Notes under the pieces: model-generated
What the model was told of the DNA's origin: nothing
What the model saw: only the letters and a program-made list of their open reading frames with translations
The model's database searches: none
Shown here: positions 32,926-42,439 of the stretch, in pieces
Layout: the number at the start of each line of letters is the position of its first letter
Position numbering within the stretch: the first letter of the stretch is position 1
DNA from: Cryoendolithus antarcticus
Lineage: Eukaryota; Ascomycota; Dothideomycetes; Cladosporiales; Cladosporiaceae
Direction of reading: 5' to 3'
NCBI GenBank assembly: GCA_002077065.1
Contig: NAJO01000074.1
Span: forward strand, 62,001-126,000
Length of the DNA stretch: 64,000 nt
Made by a program: the position numbers and the translations under genes

Positions 32926-35713
32926 TCAAACCACGACCCTCAGCCCCCCCTCAACAACAGCCCTAACCCGTTCCCCGAAGCCGCGATTCTTACACTCGAC
33001 TTCCACCCCCGCATCATCGCCCTTCCCTCCAAACCAGACGTTTGCTAAAATGCTGTCCACCTTTACCTCGATACCCGGCACCGGGATGCCTAAGCCGTGC
33101 AATCTCGCCAACTCCTTCGCCTGCCCCACCTCGTCCATCGTCTCCGCATTTCGGGGAGTGGCGATGGGCGTGAGCGCCTCCTCGCCGAATTGCGCGGAGA
33201 GAAACATAAGCAGCGCATCCAACCTCAACTCCGGCGTCGCCGCATTCAGCGGATGCAGATCCTCGTCGCTGTGAGTGTGGCTGTGCGGCGAAGAAGTATG
33301 TCGCATAGCCGCCGGACTCGTCTCAACGCTCATCAGCACAGCCATGACGGCGTCCGCGATCGCGTCGTTGGCAGCGTTGCCGGGCCAGAGGAGAGTGTAC
33401 TCGCCCCCTGTGCCGCTGTCTGAGGGCGCGTGGGCGAGGATCTGCACCGCCGTGTCGGGAATGGAGATGAGCTGGTCTTCCGTCTCGGCGTCGGAGGAAG
33501 GCGAAGGGGAGGAGAGCGTGACGGCGCCGAAGGTTCCGCGGAGGGACCAGAGGATTAGGTCTAGCGAGGCGGCTGCGAGGGTGATGCGTTGGCGGCAGGT
33601 GATTGTTGTTGTGGCGAGGCCGGCGTATTCGCGTAGATCGGCAGGGGACATGAGGCTAAGTTTGTGGTCGGATTGCACCAAAATCCCACTCAGCGTCTGC
33701 CCATCCCCAAGCTCTGAGCGCGGCCGCTTGACATCGCCGCCGTTCGTCTCCCCAGTGGGAGTGAAAGTCGAAGCCAGCGAGCCGACGACTTTGGCGACTT
33801 TGTCCCGGCGAAAGGGGATACGGACTTCCTCGCAGTTGGCCGGGGAGTAGACTTTGAATTTCCCGAGGCCAAGCAGACGAGAGCGCATGCGCATCATGTT
33901 CCCCCTCTCGCCGTGGACGAGCACCACGACAGGCGCGTTGACCTCCTCAATGAAAGCCCGATTCTCACTCCCATCCACATGCGCCGCGAAACTGAATTCC
34001 TGCACCGTGCAGCGGCGGGGGATCATAGTCTTCTCTTCGCCGACCTTGCGACCGGGTGCGAGAGAAGGATTATTGCGCTGTCCCATGACGGAGGGAATGG
34101 AATCGGGCTCCTTCATGATCTCCTTCGCCATTGTGCCTTCGACGCTGTAGCCAGTGATGACGACCCCGTTCTTCGGATCCGGAGCCCAACGTTCTAGCAA
34201 CGCGCGGGAAACGCCGTTCTGCAGCATCCCGGGCGAGGCGAGCATGATGCAGCCGCCCACATCGTCGAAGCGGTCGAGGGACTTGAGACTGCGGATGTGC
34301 TCGAAGTCCCAGGGCCCGGTTGTGGCACCAGAGTGGAGCTTAGAGCGGATGTTGTCGTTCATACTATCGATGTAAGTTTGATACACGACCATGCATTTCC
34401 GCGCCAGCGCTGAGGCGAAGTAGATCGGAAAGCGCTGGTATTCTGGATGCCGCGTCCAGTAGTCTTCCAGGATCAACAGCAGTTCCTGCGCCATGCCTAT
34501 GGCGAAAACGGGCATGAGGACTCGTCCACCGCGACCGAGGATACCGGTGATGCTTTTCATGAGCGCGGTCTCGCGCTCGGCGCGGGGAATGTGTGTGCTG
34601 ATGCCGAAGGTGGATTCGGTTATGAGGCAGTCGACTTTGAGGCCTTTGGGGATGGTAGCGGGGATCAAGTGCCTGTCGTTCTCTCGACTGTAGTCGCCGG
34701 TAAAGAGGATGCTGAGGCCGGCGATTTCGATGAGGTACATGCACGCTCCTAGCACATGACCGGCAGGATACGGCGTGATCCTTATCCCGGCGTGGGTGTG
34801 CGTCGTGTTGAAAGAGATAGTCTGGATTTGGGGTAGGGTTTGGAGGACGTCTGCTTCGGTGTAGAGCTGAGCTATGGCGCCACCGTCGTTTGCGGAGGTT
34901 GATGTGGAGGAGGCTGGAGCGCGGTGGGTGTTGCTGACGCGGACAGAGTCTTGCATGAGCCATTTGTAGATTGCTTTTGTGGGGTGGGTCATGTAGGTGC
35001 GGCCTTTGAAGGGGGTTTTGGCGAGGACGTAGGGGAGGGAGGCGGCATGGTCCATGTGGAAGCTGTGCATGTATTGTTAGTCTTTGTCGAATGTGAGAGC
35101 TACGTACTGATGCGACTCTCTCTTTGGTTTGGTGGCAGAGCATGCAGGCAGGCAGCATGGCTAAACAGAAAGAAATGAAGAGGGTGTTTGTGGATGAGTT
35201 TCATACAATGGCTATAGAGACTTGCTAGATTGCTTGACTTGATCAGTCAGTAGCATCTGCGCGTCGGGGGAGATGCAATGAAACCTGCATCCTCTGGCTC
35301 GTTGTGATCGCTGCAATGCTGCCCGCTTGAATGCCAAGTGAATAGAGATGGGAGTTGTTTGACCAGGTGAAGCTATGTTCTTGCCTGACCACGGTGACGA
35401 CCATATCCACCGAGCTCCCAGACCGTGTCTCAATTGCAGATGAAATACAGTCCACTTACTGCGTAACTAATAACACATCCACAGTCCCCAGGTCAAATTC
35501 ATCGTAGAACGGCAGCGCCGCTAGTCCATCGAAAGCCGGATGTATGCCAGCGTCCAGCATCACAGTCTTGCCCTTGTATTGGATGATGTGGCAACTTCTG
35601 CCGACCTCGTTGCCGCCCCCGAGGGCGAGGAACATAAGCTCATCGGAGGGATCCACGGGGTCGTCGTCGTCGGCAGGGGCGGTGGCGGAGGGGTGGGGTC
35701 GCTTGGTGGCCAT
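32926..35713 (-). CDS. YSH1: Pre-mRNA 3'-end endonuclease Ysh1 (CPSF-73)
   Basis: Zinc-dependent endonuclease of the cleavage and polyadenylation factor that cuts pre-mRNA at the poly(A) site. Two exons, 35713-35460 and 35062-32926, 796 residues. The intron of 397 nt is far longer than most here and splits the metal-binding signature: exon 1 ends VLLVT plus CA, exon 2 starts C-TTC-CAC, restoring [13 protein letters not shown] (HxHxDH). Other metallo-beta-lactamase and beta-CASP motifs: [64 protein letters not shown] and VHGERGNM. The C-terminal third matches the Ysh1 CTD region more loosely. The ATG at 35713 precedes a short Pro/Asp-rich leader. Divergent from TAF4, convergent with the repeat protein. 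Confidence 0.93.
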
Positions 35714-36045
35714 AGTAAGGTCGTTATAATCAGTCTTGTGCGACAACTAGCTGAGAATTCACGTGCTTGTCCAGTGGACGCGATGTTGTATCGCGAGCAG
35801 GGTGAAGTCAAGGTCGAAGGAAGCCACGGTCGGCTAATCCTCGGAACTTGCCGTGGTCCCATCTGCCTCATTCACTTGCTTGATCACCTGCATCAACATC
35901 TGCATGCACGGAGAGGCGCTGGCGTCAATCTAATAATCACAGTAACCACCGTAAGACACTCACAACAGCAATCTTCCTCCCGAGCATTCGAGCCCACCGA
36001 CGAGGACATCCCCGCCCGATGATATAATCGCACCACACATCCGCC
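35714..36045. promoter_or_regulatory. Divergent promoter, YSH1 / TAF4
   Basis: A 332-bp spacer between two divergent start codons of basal gene-expression factors. No extra ORF; a compact shared promoter is inferred. Confidence 0.55.
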
Positions 36046-37893
36046 ATGGCCTACTCCCCTCCGCCGGCGCATCAGTACACCTACCCACCACCACAGCCAA
36101 ACGGGTCGCCAGCGGGCACTTCCGCCTTCCATCCACCACCCGCAAAGCGACAGCGTCTGTCTCCAGTCCCCGGCGCGCATCAACCCTACAACACCGGCAA
36201 CGGCACGCCAACTTACCACACCCCTCCCTCGAACATCTCCAACGGCGGCAACCGCAACTATGGCCCCGGCTACCCTCCGCCCTCCATCTACTCGCCGAGC
36301 GCCTACACTTCCGCCCCGCAAAGCGCGTTCAACACCCCACAGCCCCACCCGTACCACTACCCGCAGAACCAGCAAGGCACATGGCAGTCGCAACCGACGA
36401 CACCCGCTTCGGCTGTCCAACGTGCGAGTGCTGCATCGCCTCAGCAAAACAGCGCAATGATGCCGCCTCCGCCACGCCCTAATAAGGAGGAGAAGGAGGA
36501 GAAGGTAGGAGTGGAGGACCTGGGCGATGCGCTGTTCGGCTCAGGCATCAATCTGAAGGACGAGGAAGCAGCCTTGTCGCGAAGCTATCGCGATTCGTTC
36601 GAGTCCAGCACTCTCAGCGGTGGGAACAGCTTCGACCTCTTGACACAGTCCGCAAATGCAGAGACACGGCAAGAGCATCTTAAGAAAGTGCTCGGGAATC
36701 TCACAGACCGCTTCGAGCAATCAGACGTTGATCTCAAAGTCGCTGCTAAGCGTCAAGCAGCTGCTCGTGCGAAAGCAGAGCGCGAGCAACACCATCTACA
36801 CAATCCGTTCCTGCTCGGGAATGTCTTGCGATTGCGCGTGGATGGCCTTGCACGGGAGGCAGGCGTGATGGTGGATGTGAATGGGATGTACGTCAAGAAT
36901 CGACAGGAGCCGCCTACGCCTTCTGCAACAGTAATGCTCAACGGTGATAAGACTGAGGGCGTCGTACTGGCGGACAGTAAACTCGACCATGGCGTGCCGT
37001 TTGCGGATGTGTTGACGTTGATTTCGCTCGCTGCTGGGGAGAGGCTGCGAGGGCTACTGGACGAAGCTCATGCGTTGGCAAGAGCGAGGAGGTATGGAGA
37101 TCATGGTCGCATACCACCGGACTTTGCGTCTCTGGCAGCGACAGACGACACCGCAGACCGCACAACCGAGCTCATCAAGCCCGAGCAACCCTCAGACTCC
37201 GCCTGGGAAGCCCCACCATCCTCAACACCAGCACCTCACTCAACCCACCCCTTCCCCTCCCCTCTCACCCTCCACCTCTCCTCCCTCCTAACCCGCGACG
37301 CAACCCTCGAACGCGCCCGCCTCGCCCGCCGCGCCGCCCGCGCCTCTTCAACCCCCCTCCCCACAGCCTCCGACTCTCTCCTCCCCGACGCCCTCCTCAC
37401 AGCCGCTCCAGACGCCACCCCAGAAACGAAAATCACCAAGAAAGAGCAGCTCCGCCAAGCCAAAGAGGAGAAAAAGCGGAATGAGGAGACGCTGAGTAAG
37501 AGTACGAATCAGACTGCGAATATGATGGCCTTGGGGAAGAAGGGGAAGAAGTATGCTTGGATGAGTGGCGGGGCGGCGGGGGGATCGGACGCGTTGGTGA
37601 ACAGGTTCGAACGGACGGCTGCGGCTGCGAGTGCGGGCGGAAGTGGGACTGTGACGCCAAAGGCTGAGCCGACGAGTGGAATCGGCGTTGTGGGGACTGT
37701 GATGGGAGGTGCAGCGGCGGCTGTGGTCGGAGGGGCGAAGGACGAGGGCAGGAAGTGGGGTGGTTGGAGTGAGGATGGAGCTCAAGGGAGGGGAATCCAG
37801 GATCGGGATTGGGTGCTTGTGCTTGAGCGGGATGGGAGGGAGGGGAAGGCGTTGCAGAAGGCTCTGCTCGGCTTGGGTAAGGATGGGAAGTGA
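36046..37893 (+). CDS. TAF4: TFIID subunit TAF4
   Basis: TBP-associated factor 4, which pairs with TAF12 through a histone-like fold in TFIID. Single exon, 615 residues, ATG at 36046 in good context. Residues 1-150 are Pro/Tyr/Gln/Ser-rich. The TAF4 domain follows: EDLGDALFGSGINLKDEEAA (~157), SFDLLTQSANA, an Arg/Ala helix, and HLHNPFLLGNVLRLRV (~247-262). Next come LADSKLDHGVPFADVLTLIS and GERLRGLLDEAHALARARRY (~325-350). This matches the fungal TAF4 C-terminal domain pattern as I recall it. The tail includes a basic helix (KKEQLRQAKEEKKRNEE) and Gly/Ala-rich sequence. Intact and of usual length. Confidence 0.9.
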   Translation: MAYSPPPAHQYTYPPPQPNGSPAGTSAFHPPPAKRQRLSPVPGAHQPYNTGNGTPTYHTPPSNISNGGNRNYGPGYPPPSIYSPSAYTSAPQSAFNTPQPHPYHYPQNQQGTWQSQPTTPASAVQRASAASPQQNSAMMPPPPRPNKEEKEEKVGVEDLGDALFGSGINLKDEEAALSRSYRDSFESSTLSGGNSFDLLTQSANAETRQEHLKKVLGNLTDRFEQSDVDLKVAAKRQAAARAKAEREQHHLHNPFLLGNVLRLRVDGLAREAGVMVDVNGMYVKNRQEPPTPSATVMLNGDKTEGVVLADSKLDHGVPFADVLTLISLAAGERLRGLLDEAHALARARRYGDHGRIPPDFASLAATDDTADRTTELIKPEQPSDSAWEAPPSSTPAPHSTHPFPSPLTLHLSSLLTRDATLERARLARRAARASSTPLPTASDSLLPDALLTAAPDATPETKITKKEQLRQAKEEKKRNEETLSKSTNQTANMMALGKKGKKYAWMSGGAAGGSDALVNRFERTAAAASAGGSGTVTPKAEPTSGIGVVGTVMGGAAAAVVGGAKDEGRKWGGWSEDGAQGRGIQDRDWVLVLERDGREGKALQKALLGLGKDGK

Positions 37894-38974
37894 GCTTCTG
37901 ATTGCGCCAGTAGACGGGCGAGCAGCCGGACGAGGGCGCCGTCAAGGCGCTGCATCATCGGCTTTATGGACAGCTCAGAGTCGCTGCTGGTGGCACAAGC
38001 TCCCTGCTGCGCCTCGCGGGGAGGCTGCGATGGAGCGTAATGGGTTGAGCGTTTCGTACTGTGGGTGCCAGGGAGCAACGGGCGACTGTTCTTGGCGGCA
38101 GAGCTGGAGGGAGCGCTGGGCCCAGACTGAGCACAGTGCAAGCAGAACAGAGCGGTAGATGTGACGAGAGCGAGATATTGGATATCCCATAGCGGACAGA
38201 ACGAGGGCGATGGAACTATGAGGCAGCGGACAGATACCCGAACATCGAATCAACCTCTCATTACCCAATCATGTTGCCCATGCCGTGGTGGCTTGATGTA
38301 TAGTGTCCCTTCCTAGACTCCCCTAACAAGCACAAATGACGCTGCAACAGAGCATGGCTTTCACCCTATTTGATCAATTTGAGCTTGAGTGACAGGGACA
38401 TATCCCATGTTTCCAAGTGCTGATTCTACATTATGATATCGACAGCCATACCCCGTGCTATCCCAAAGTAGCAAAACAAGCCCTCGAAGCGACAGACAAA
38501 CTCTCCATTTCCCATCCCTTTCCCTCCTCAGCATCCAACGATTCGTATACCACCATTGAGAGGCTCCGTCTGCGCCGAAGCAGGTCGAAGCAGCCACACC
38601 AGCATCAAGCACCCAGCCGACTCAAGGCCGTTGACCCCGAGGAGTCACCGACTGGCCATAAGCGTGATACCCTTGCGCCGGTGTTTCCGTGTACATAGCT
38701 GTGCCGGCGTGGATAGAACGTAGGTATTCCGCGTAGTGCGTGTAACCCTCTGTGCCGGCGGTCGTTCCGGGGAGAGAGGCCGCGGCGACCAGTCACCGAT
38801 ACCTTCGTAGCCAGACTTCTCGTTGATATCATCGCGTTGCACCCAGCCACCCATCGCCCTTGCCTCGATTCCCACACCTGGAAGCCAGGTCCCAACGCGC
38901 AAAAGCCAAGCCGGAACTCGACGCCCCACGCCATCAGCTATTCTAGCTCCTTCCTCCGCAGCGCGAAGAACAGC
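37894..38974. other. Spacer between convergent TAF4 and SPT20
   Basis: About 1.1 kb between two stop codons. No recognisable gene; both 3' UTRs should lie here. Confidence 0.45.
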
Positions 38975-41944
38975 CTACGTCCCTCCGCCCTGCCGACCCT
39001 GCTGCAACGTAGCAGCCATAGCCGCAAAATGGCCCTCCAGCCCATCACCTCCTCCCCCATTCTGCCCACCCTGCTGTCCCTGCTGCATAGCCTGTCGCTG
39101 CTGCTGTGCCTGCAAAACCTGCGCAGCCGCATACTGCTGCTGTTGCTGCTGCGCCATATTCAATCCCCCTAGACCGAATTGCTGCCCGCCACCACCGCCG
39201 CCGGCTTGTTGGGCGGCAGCAACCTGTTGGGCCTGCATCTGCATCTGCAATACACGTTGCTGTTTTTGGAGGTTGGCTTGGTATTGCTCCATGCCTCCTC
39301 CTCCGCCACCGACGCCGTTAGGAGCGCCGTTGCCGCCGGCTTGTTGTTGACGTTGTAGGGCTGCTTGGCGCGCGAGGTGTTGTTGCTGTTGTTGCTTGCG
39401 AAGCATGTTCTGCATTAGCGGCGGCATTGTGGCGATGACATTCGGCGGGATGGCGCCGTTGTGCTGTTGCAGTAGCGTGCGGATTTGGCGCGTCGCGGTA
39501 TCGTGGGCGGCGCGCTGCTGAGCGGCGAGGAGGTGCTGCTGTTGCTGTGCGGCTTGCGATTGAGGATGTTGCTGCTGCGCGGCTTGGGCTTGGAGATGCG
39601 CTTGTTGGGCTGCGGCGGCTTGTTGTTGCTGCAGGAGAGCGCGTTGCTGGAGTTCTTGTTGTGTTTGCGGGTGGGAGTGGGGCATATTCTGCTGCTGTTG
39701 CTGCGCTTGAAGAGCCTGTTGCTGCGCTTGCATTTGCAGCATATTAGCTTGCTGCATGCCTTGGGCTGTCATTTGCTGCTGACCCCCGCTAGCCTGCTGC
39801 TGGGCTTGGAACTGCAACATGCCTCTCTGGACTTGGTCTTTGTTGTTCTTGAGCATCTGCATGCGTTTCAGAGCCGCGGCTTGCGTGGCTTGATCGCCTT
39901 GCGCTACAGCTTGCTGATGCTGGGCTTGCGTCTGCTTCATCTGCTCGTTAATATTTGACATGCGCTGGGCCATTTGGAAGGCCTCAGGTGGCATTGTGTT
40001 GCCGTTCATGTTCTGCGGATTCGCGCGTTGCATGCTCATAAGAGCTGCTTGCTCGGCAGTCATACCCTGCTGGTTCACTTGCGCGAGATAGGCAGCCTGC
40101 TGTTGCATGAGCATAGCTGCGGCAGCTGGGTTTGGCGTCTGCTGCATCATAGCTGGTGTACCTTGCGGTATGGACACAGCAGGCGAGTTCGGCTGCATAG
40201 ACTGCATCCTTGGTGTAGCCGAGACCTGCCGATTCCCAGGCATGACCTGCGCCATCGAAGGTGTAGACTGCATCTGCGGCGTGTTATTCCGACTGCCTCC
40301 CGCCTGTTGACTAGCCTGTCGCACCATGGAGACATTCGGATGTTGCGGGTGCTGCATAGCCGCTGATAACGGTCTCGGCGGACTTCCAGCATTCATGCCC
40401 TGCTGACTCGACGTCTGCGCCATTGGGATACCACCAGCACTCTGTGGCACCATCGGACTCGATGTCATCATCGGCGTCTGGGTCTGCTGCCGCATTATCG
40501 GACTGGCCTGTACACCGTTCTGCTGCATCCCAGGATGGCCATGCGCCTGCATCATGTTCGCCTGCTGTTGCTGGACGTTGAGCTGCATCTGCTGCTGCTG
40601 CGCAAGCTGCTGATGTCGCATGGCCTCAGCCTGAGCTTGCGCAGCCATGAGCTGTCTCTGCTTCGACTGCGCCAGCTGTTGTTGCGCAGCCTGCTCTTGC
40701 TGTCTTCGCTGAGCCATCTGCCTCTGAGCAAGCTGGTTCTGCTCGTCCTGCGCGCGTTTCTCAGCACTAGCCCGTTGCTCCTCTTCTTTCGCCAGTGTCT
40801 TGGCCTCTTCGTGGCGTATCTTCGCCTTGTTGATAGTCTCGAATCTTGAGTTGACCAGCGATGCAATGGAAGAGCTATTGTCGCCAGTAGTGGTTCCGTT
40901 CGCAGCCCGAGCTGCAGGCTTATTGCGCTCGTCCATGATAAGAAAGCGGCGCTCCTCTTCTGCAGCTTGCGCATCTTCAGCGGCAACCTCAGCCGTGGTC
41001 TTCTTTCTCTCTGTTGTAGTTGGCGCCTTGTCGCTGTGCAGGGGATGCTTGAGCATATCAATAATCGCCTGTGACTCCTCAATCGTCCCCACAAGATCTA
41101 AGCAAAGCGGCGGCATAGTTGCAACAAGCTGATCAGCCTGGAACTCGTACAGCTCTTTCTGCGACATTCCAGCCCTACCATCTAGTTCGCCCATGCCTCC
41201 TACTGGCCCACCGATAGGTGTAGGCGGCACACTTCCGGAAGGCGTCATCGGCGCGACAGTGTCCTTTCTCTTCTTCGACAGCTCGGCAGCAGGCATCGTC
41301 GCCATGATCATCAGATCCTCGTGCCGACTCTGTTCAGTAGGAAACAACACCACAGTCGTGACTTTCGGCCCTGCATCTTTCCCCTTACCTTTTCCCGCCT
41401 CTTCGTCCTTTTTCTTCTTTGCATCCTCGGCGTCTTGCGAATACATATCCCCATGATGGACACCATAAGGCGAAGGCGTGATTGATTTGTGATGTTCATG
41501 CATCGTGAACTTCCCCTTTTCATCCACCTTTCCTCCACCCTCGCCAGCCTCTTTACTCCGATGATTAAGCACCTTCACGACCAAACAACCATCATAAAAC
41601 ACCACACCCTGCGCATGCAACTCCTCGAGGATCTCATGCGGTACAGTCCCCTTACGCAAGTGCTTGAGTACAATGTTCATGGGCTCAGCATAGCCCCAGC
41701 TCCCATCCTGACCGTCGAAGCGGAAGTTCCTCTGATGGAGGTGTAGGACAAGTGAAGGCGGCTTGTTGGCGTGTTTGGCGAGGATATGCGCACTCGTGAG
41801 GACATATGGCTCGGTGAATTTGGTACGCTTCGGAGGAGGTGCGAGGGCGGTGGAGGAGTCTGGAGCGGAGCGCTTAGACCCTGACGGGCGAGGAGCGGTG
41901 CGTCGGATTGATTGCGAAGGGCGGGCGATAGCGGCGGAGGCCAT
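38975..41944 (-). CDS. SPT20: SAGA complex subunit Spt20
   Basis: Architectural subunit of the SAGA co-activator, needed for its integrity and TBP delivery. Single exon, 989 residues, ATG at 41944. The Spt20 domain is clear: PPSLVLHLHQRNFRFDGQDG (~62-81), MNIVLKHLRKGTVPHEILEE (~89-108) and VVFYDGCLVVKVLNHRS (~114-130). Segments after this are VTTVVLFPTEQSRHEDLMIM and LVATMPPLCLDLVGTIEES, also typical. From ~residue 400 the protein is dominated by Gln, Met, Ala and Asn (polyQ runs and MQ repeats), a usual feature of fungal Spt20 activation regions. These CAG/CAA-rich stretches explain the long antisense ORFs on the other strand. It converges with TAF4, another general co-activator gene. Confidence 0.93.
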   Translation of the reverse strand: MASAAIARPSQSIRRTAPRPSGSKRSAPDSSTALAPPPKRTKFTEPYVLTSAHILAKHANKPPSLVLHLHQRNFRFDGQDGSWGYAEPMNIVLKHLRKGTVPHEILEELHAQGVVFYDGCLVVKVLNHRSKEAGEGGGKVDEKGKFTMHEHHKSITPSPYGVHHGDMYSQDAEDAKKKKDEEAGKGKGKDAGPKVTTVVLFPTEQSRHEDLMIMATMPAAELSKKRKDTVAPMTPSGSVPPTPIGGPVGGMGELDGRAGMSQKELYEFQADQLVATMPPLCLDLVGTIEESQAIIDMLKHPLHSDKAPTTTERKKTTAEVAAEDAQAAEEERRFLIMDERNKPAARAANGTTTGDNSSSIASLVNSRFETINKAKIRHEEAKTLAKEEEQRASAEKRAQDEQNQLAQRQMAQRRQQEQAAQQQLAQSKQRQLMAAQAQAEAMRHQQLAQQQQMQLNVQQQQANMMQAHGHPGMQQNGVQASPIMRQQTQTPMMTSSPMVPQSAGGIPMAQTSSQQGMNAGSPPRPLSAAMQHPQHPNVSMVRQASQQAGGSRNNTPQMQSTPSMAQVMPGNRQVSATPRMQSMQPNSPAVSIPQGTPAMMQQTPNPAAAAMLMQQQAAYLAQVNQQGMTAEQAALMSMQRANPQNMNGNTMPPEAFQMAQRMSNINEQMKQTQAQHQQAVAQGDQATQAAALKRMQMLKNNKDQVQRGMLQFQAQQQASGGQQQMTAQGMQQANMLQMQAQQQALQAQQQQQNMPHSHPQTQQELQQRALLQQQQAAAAQQAHLQAQAAQQQHPQSQAAQQQQHLLAAQQRAAHDTATRQIRTLLQQHNGAIPPNVIATMPPLMQNMLRKQQQQQHLARQAALQRQQQAGGNGAPNGVGGGGGGMEQYQANLQKQQRVLQMQMQAQQVAAAQQAGGGGGGQQFGLGGLNMAQQQQQQYAAAQVLQAQQQRQAMQQGQQGGQNGGGGDGLEGHFAAMAATLQQGRQGGGT

Positions 41945-42439
41945 GGTGGGCGGGAGTGATGGGTGTTGGAGGGGGTGATAGCGTAAAGTGGGTGAGAGCA
42001 GTCGGTGCGCTATGAGCTGCGCAGTGGCGCGCCTAGAGAGGCGAAAGAATGGTCTGTTACAAGAATGTGTGCGCGCGGCGCTGGAGAAGTGAAAAGCGTA
42101 ATGTCACCCTTGGTGGATGTTGTTGGTCGCGAATGTGACGTGCATGTACAAGGCGCCGTTCGTGGGGAAGGCGCCGATCACATGCACGTCGTACGGGCCG
42201 GACCTTGTACTATGAGCTTATAACATCGAAGTCACGTGAAGCTTCACTGTACGGTACCATTTGAGTGAAAGCCCGTCTCGATCTCCTCTAATCTATATCG
42301 ACGGTATCAATGAGCCTCCAAGCTGCGATCGATCTGAACGAGAGCTTCCTGGAGATCCCCAAAGCCTACCAGCGCCGTCATGGTTCTATGCAGTGCCCCG
42401 TTGGTGTCAGGCCGATACTCCAAGCCCTGGAGAGAGACC
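41945..42439. other. SPT20 upstream region
   Basis: About 0.5 kb between the SPT20 start and the stop of the gelsolin-repeat gene. It contains a cluster of inverted repeats at 42137-42210, described separately; otherwise nothing recognised. Confidence 0.5.
42137..42210. repeat. Nested inverted repeats upstream of SPT20
   Basis: Left arm 42137-42157 and right arm 42170-42190 pair as an imperfect stem: GACGTGCATGT (11 bp) and GGCGCC (6 bp) are perfectly complementary, with a 4-nt mismatch between them and a 12-nt loop. A second pair overlaps it: GTACAAGG at 42146-42153 and CCTTGTAC at 42203-42210. The site lies about 190-265 bp upstream of the SPT20 start. Confidence 0.8.

Noticed and set aside
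35063..35107. A separate 45-nt intron with a small extra exon upstream in YSH1
   Set aside because: The resulting ~53-nt exon would shift the frame and break the HxHxDH motif, so one long intron is preferred.
38975..40800. Trinucleotide-repeat expansion
   Set aside because: The CAG/CAA runs are interrupted and encode the usual Gln-rich tail of Spt20.
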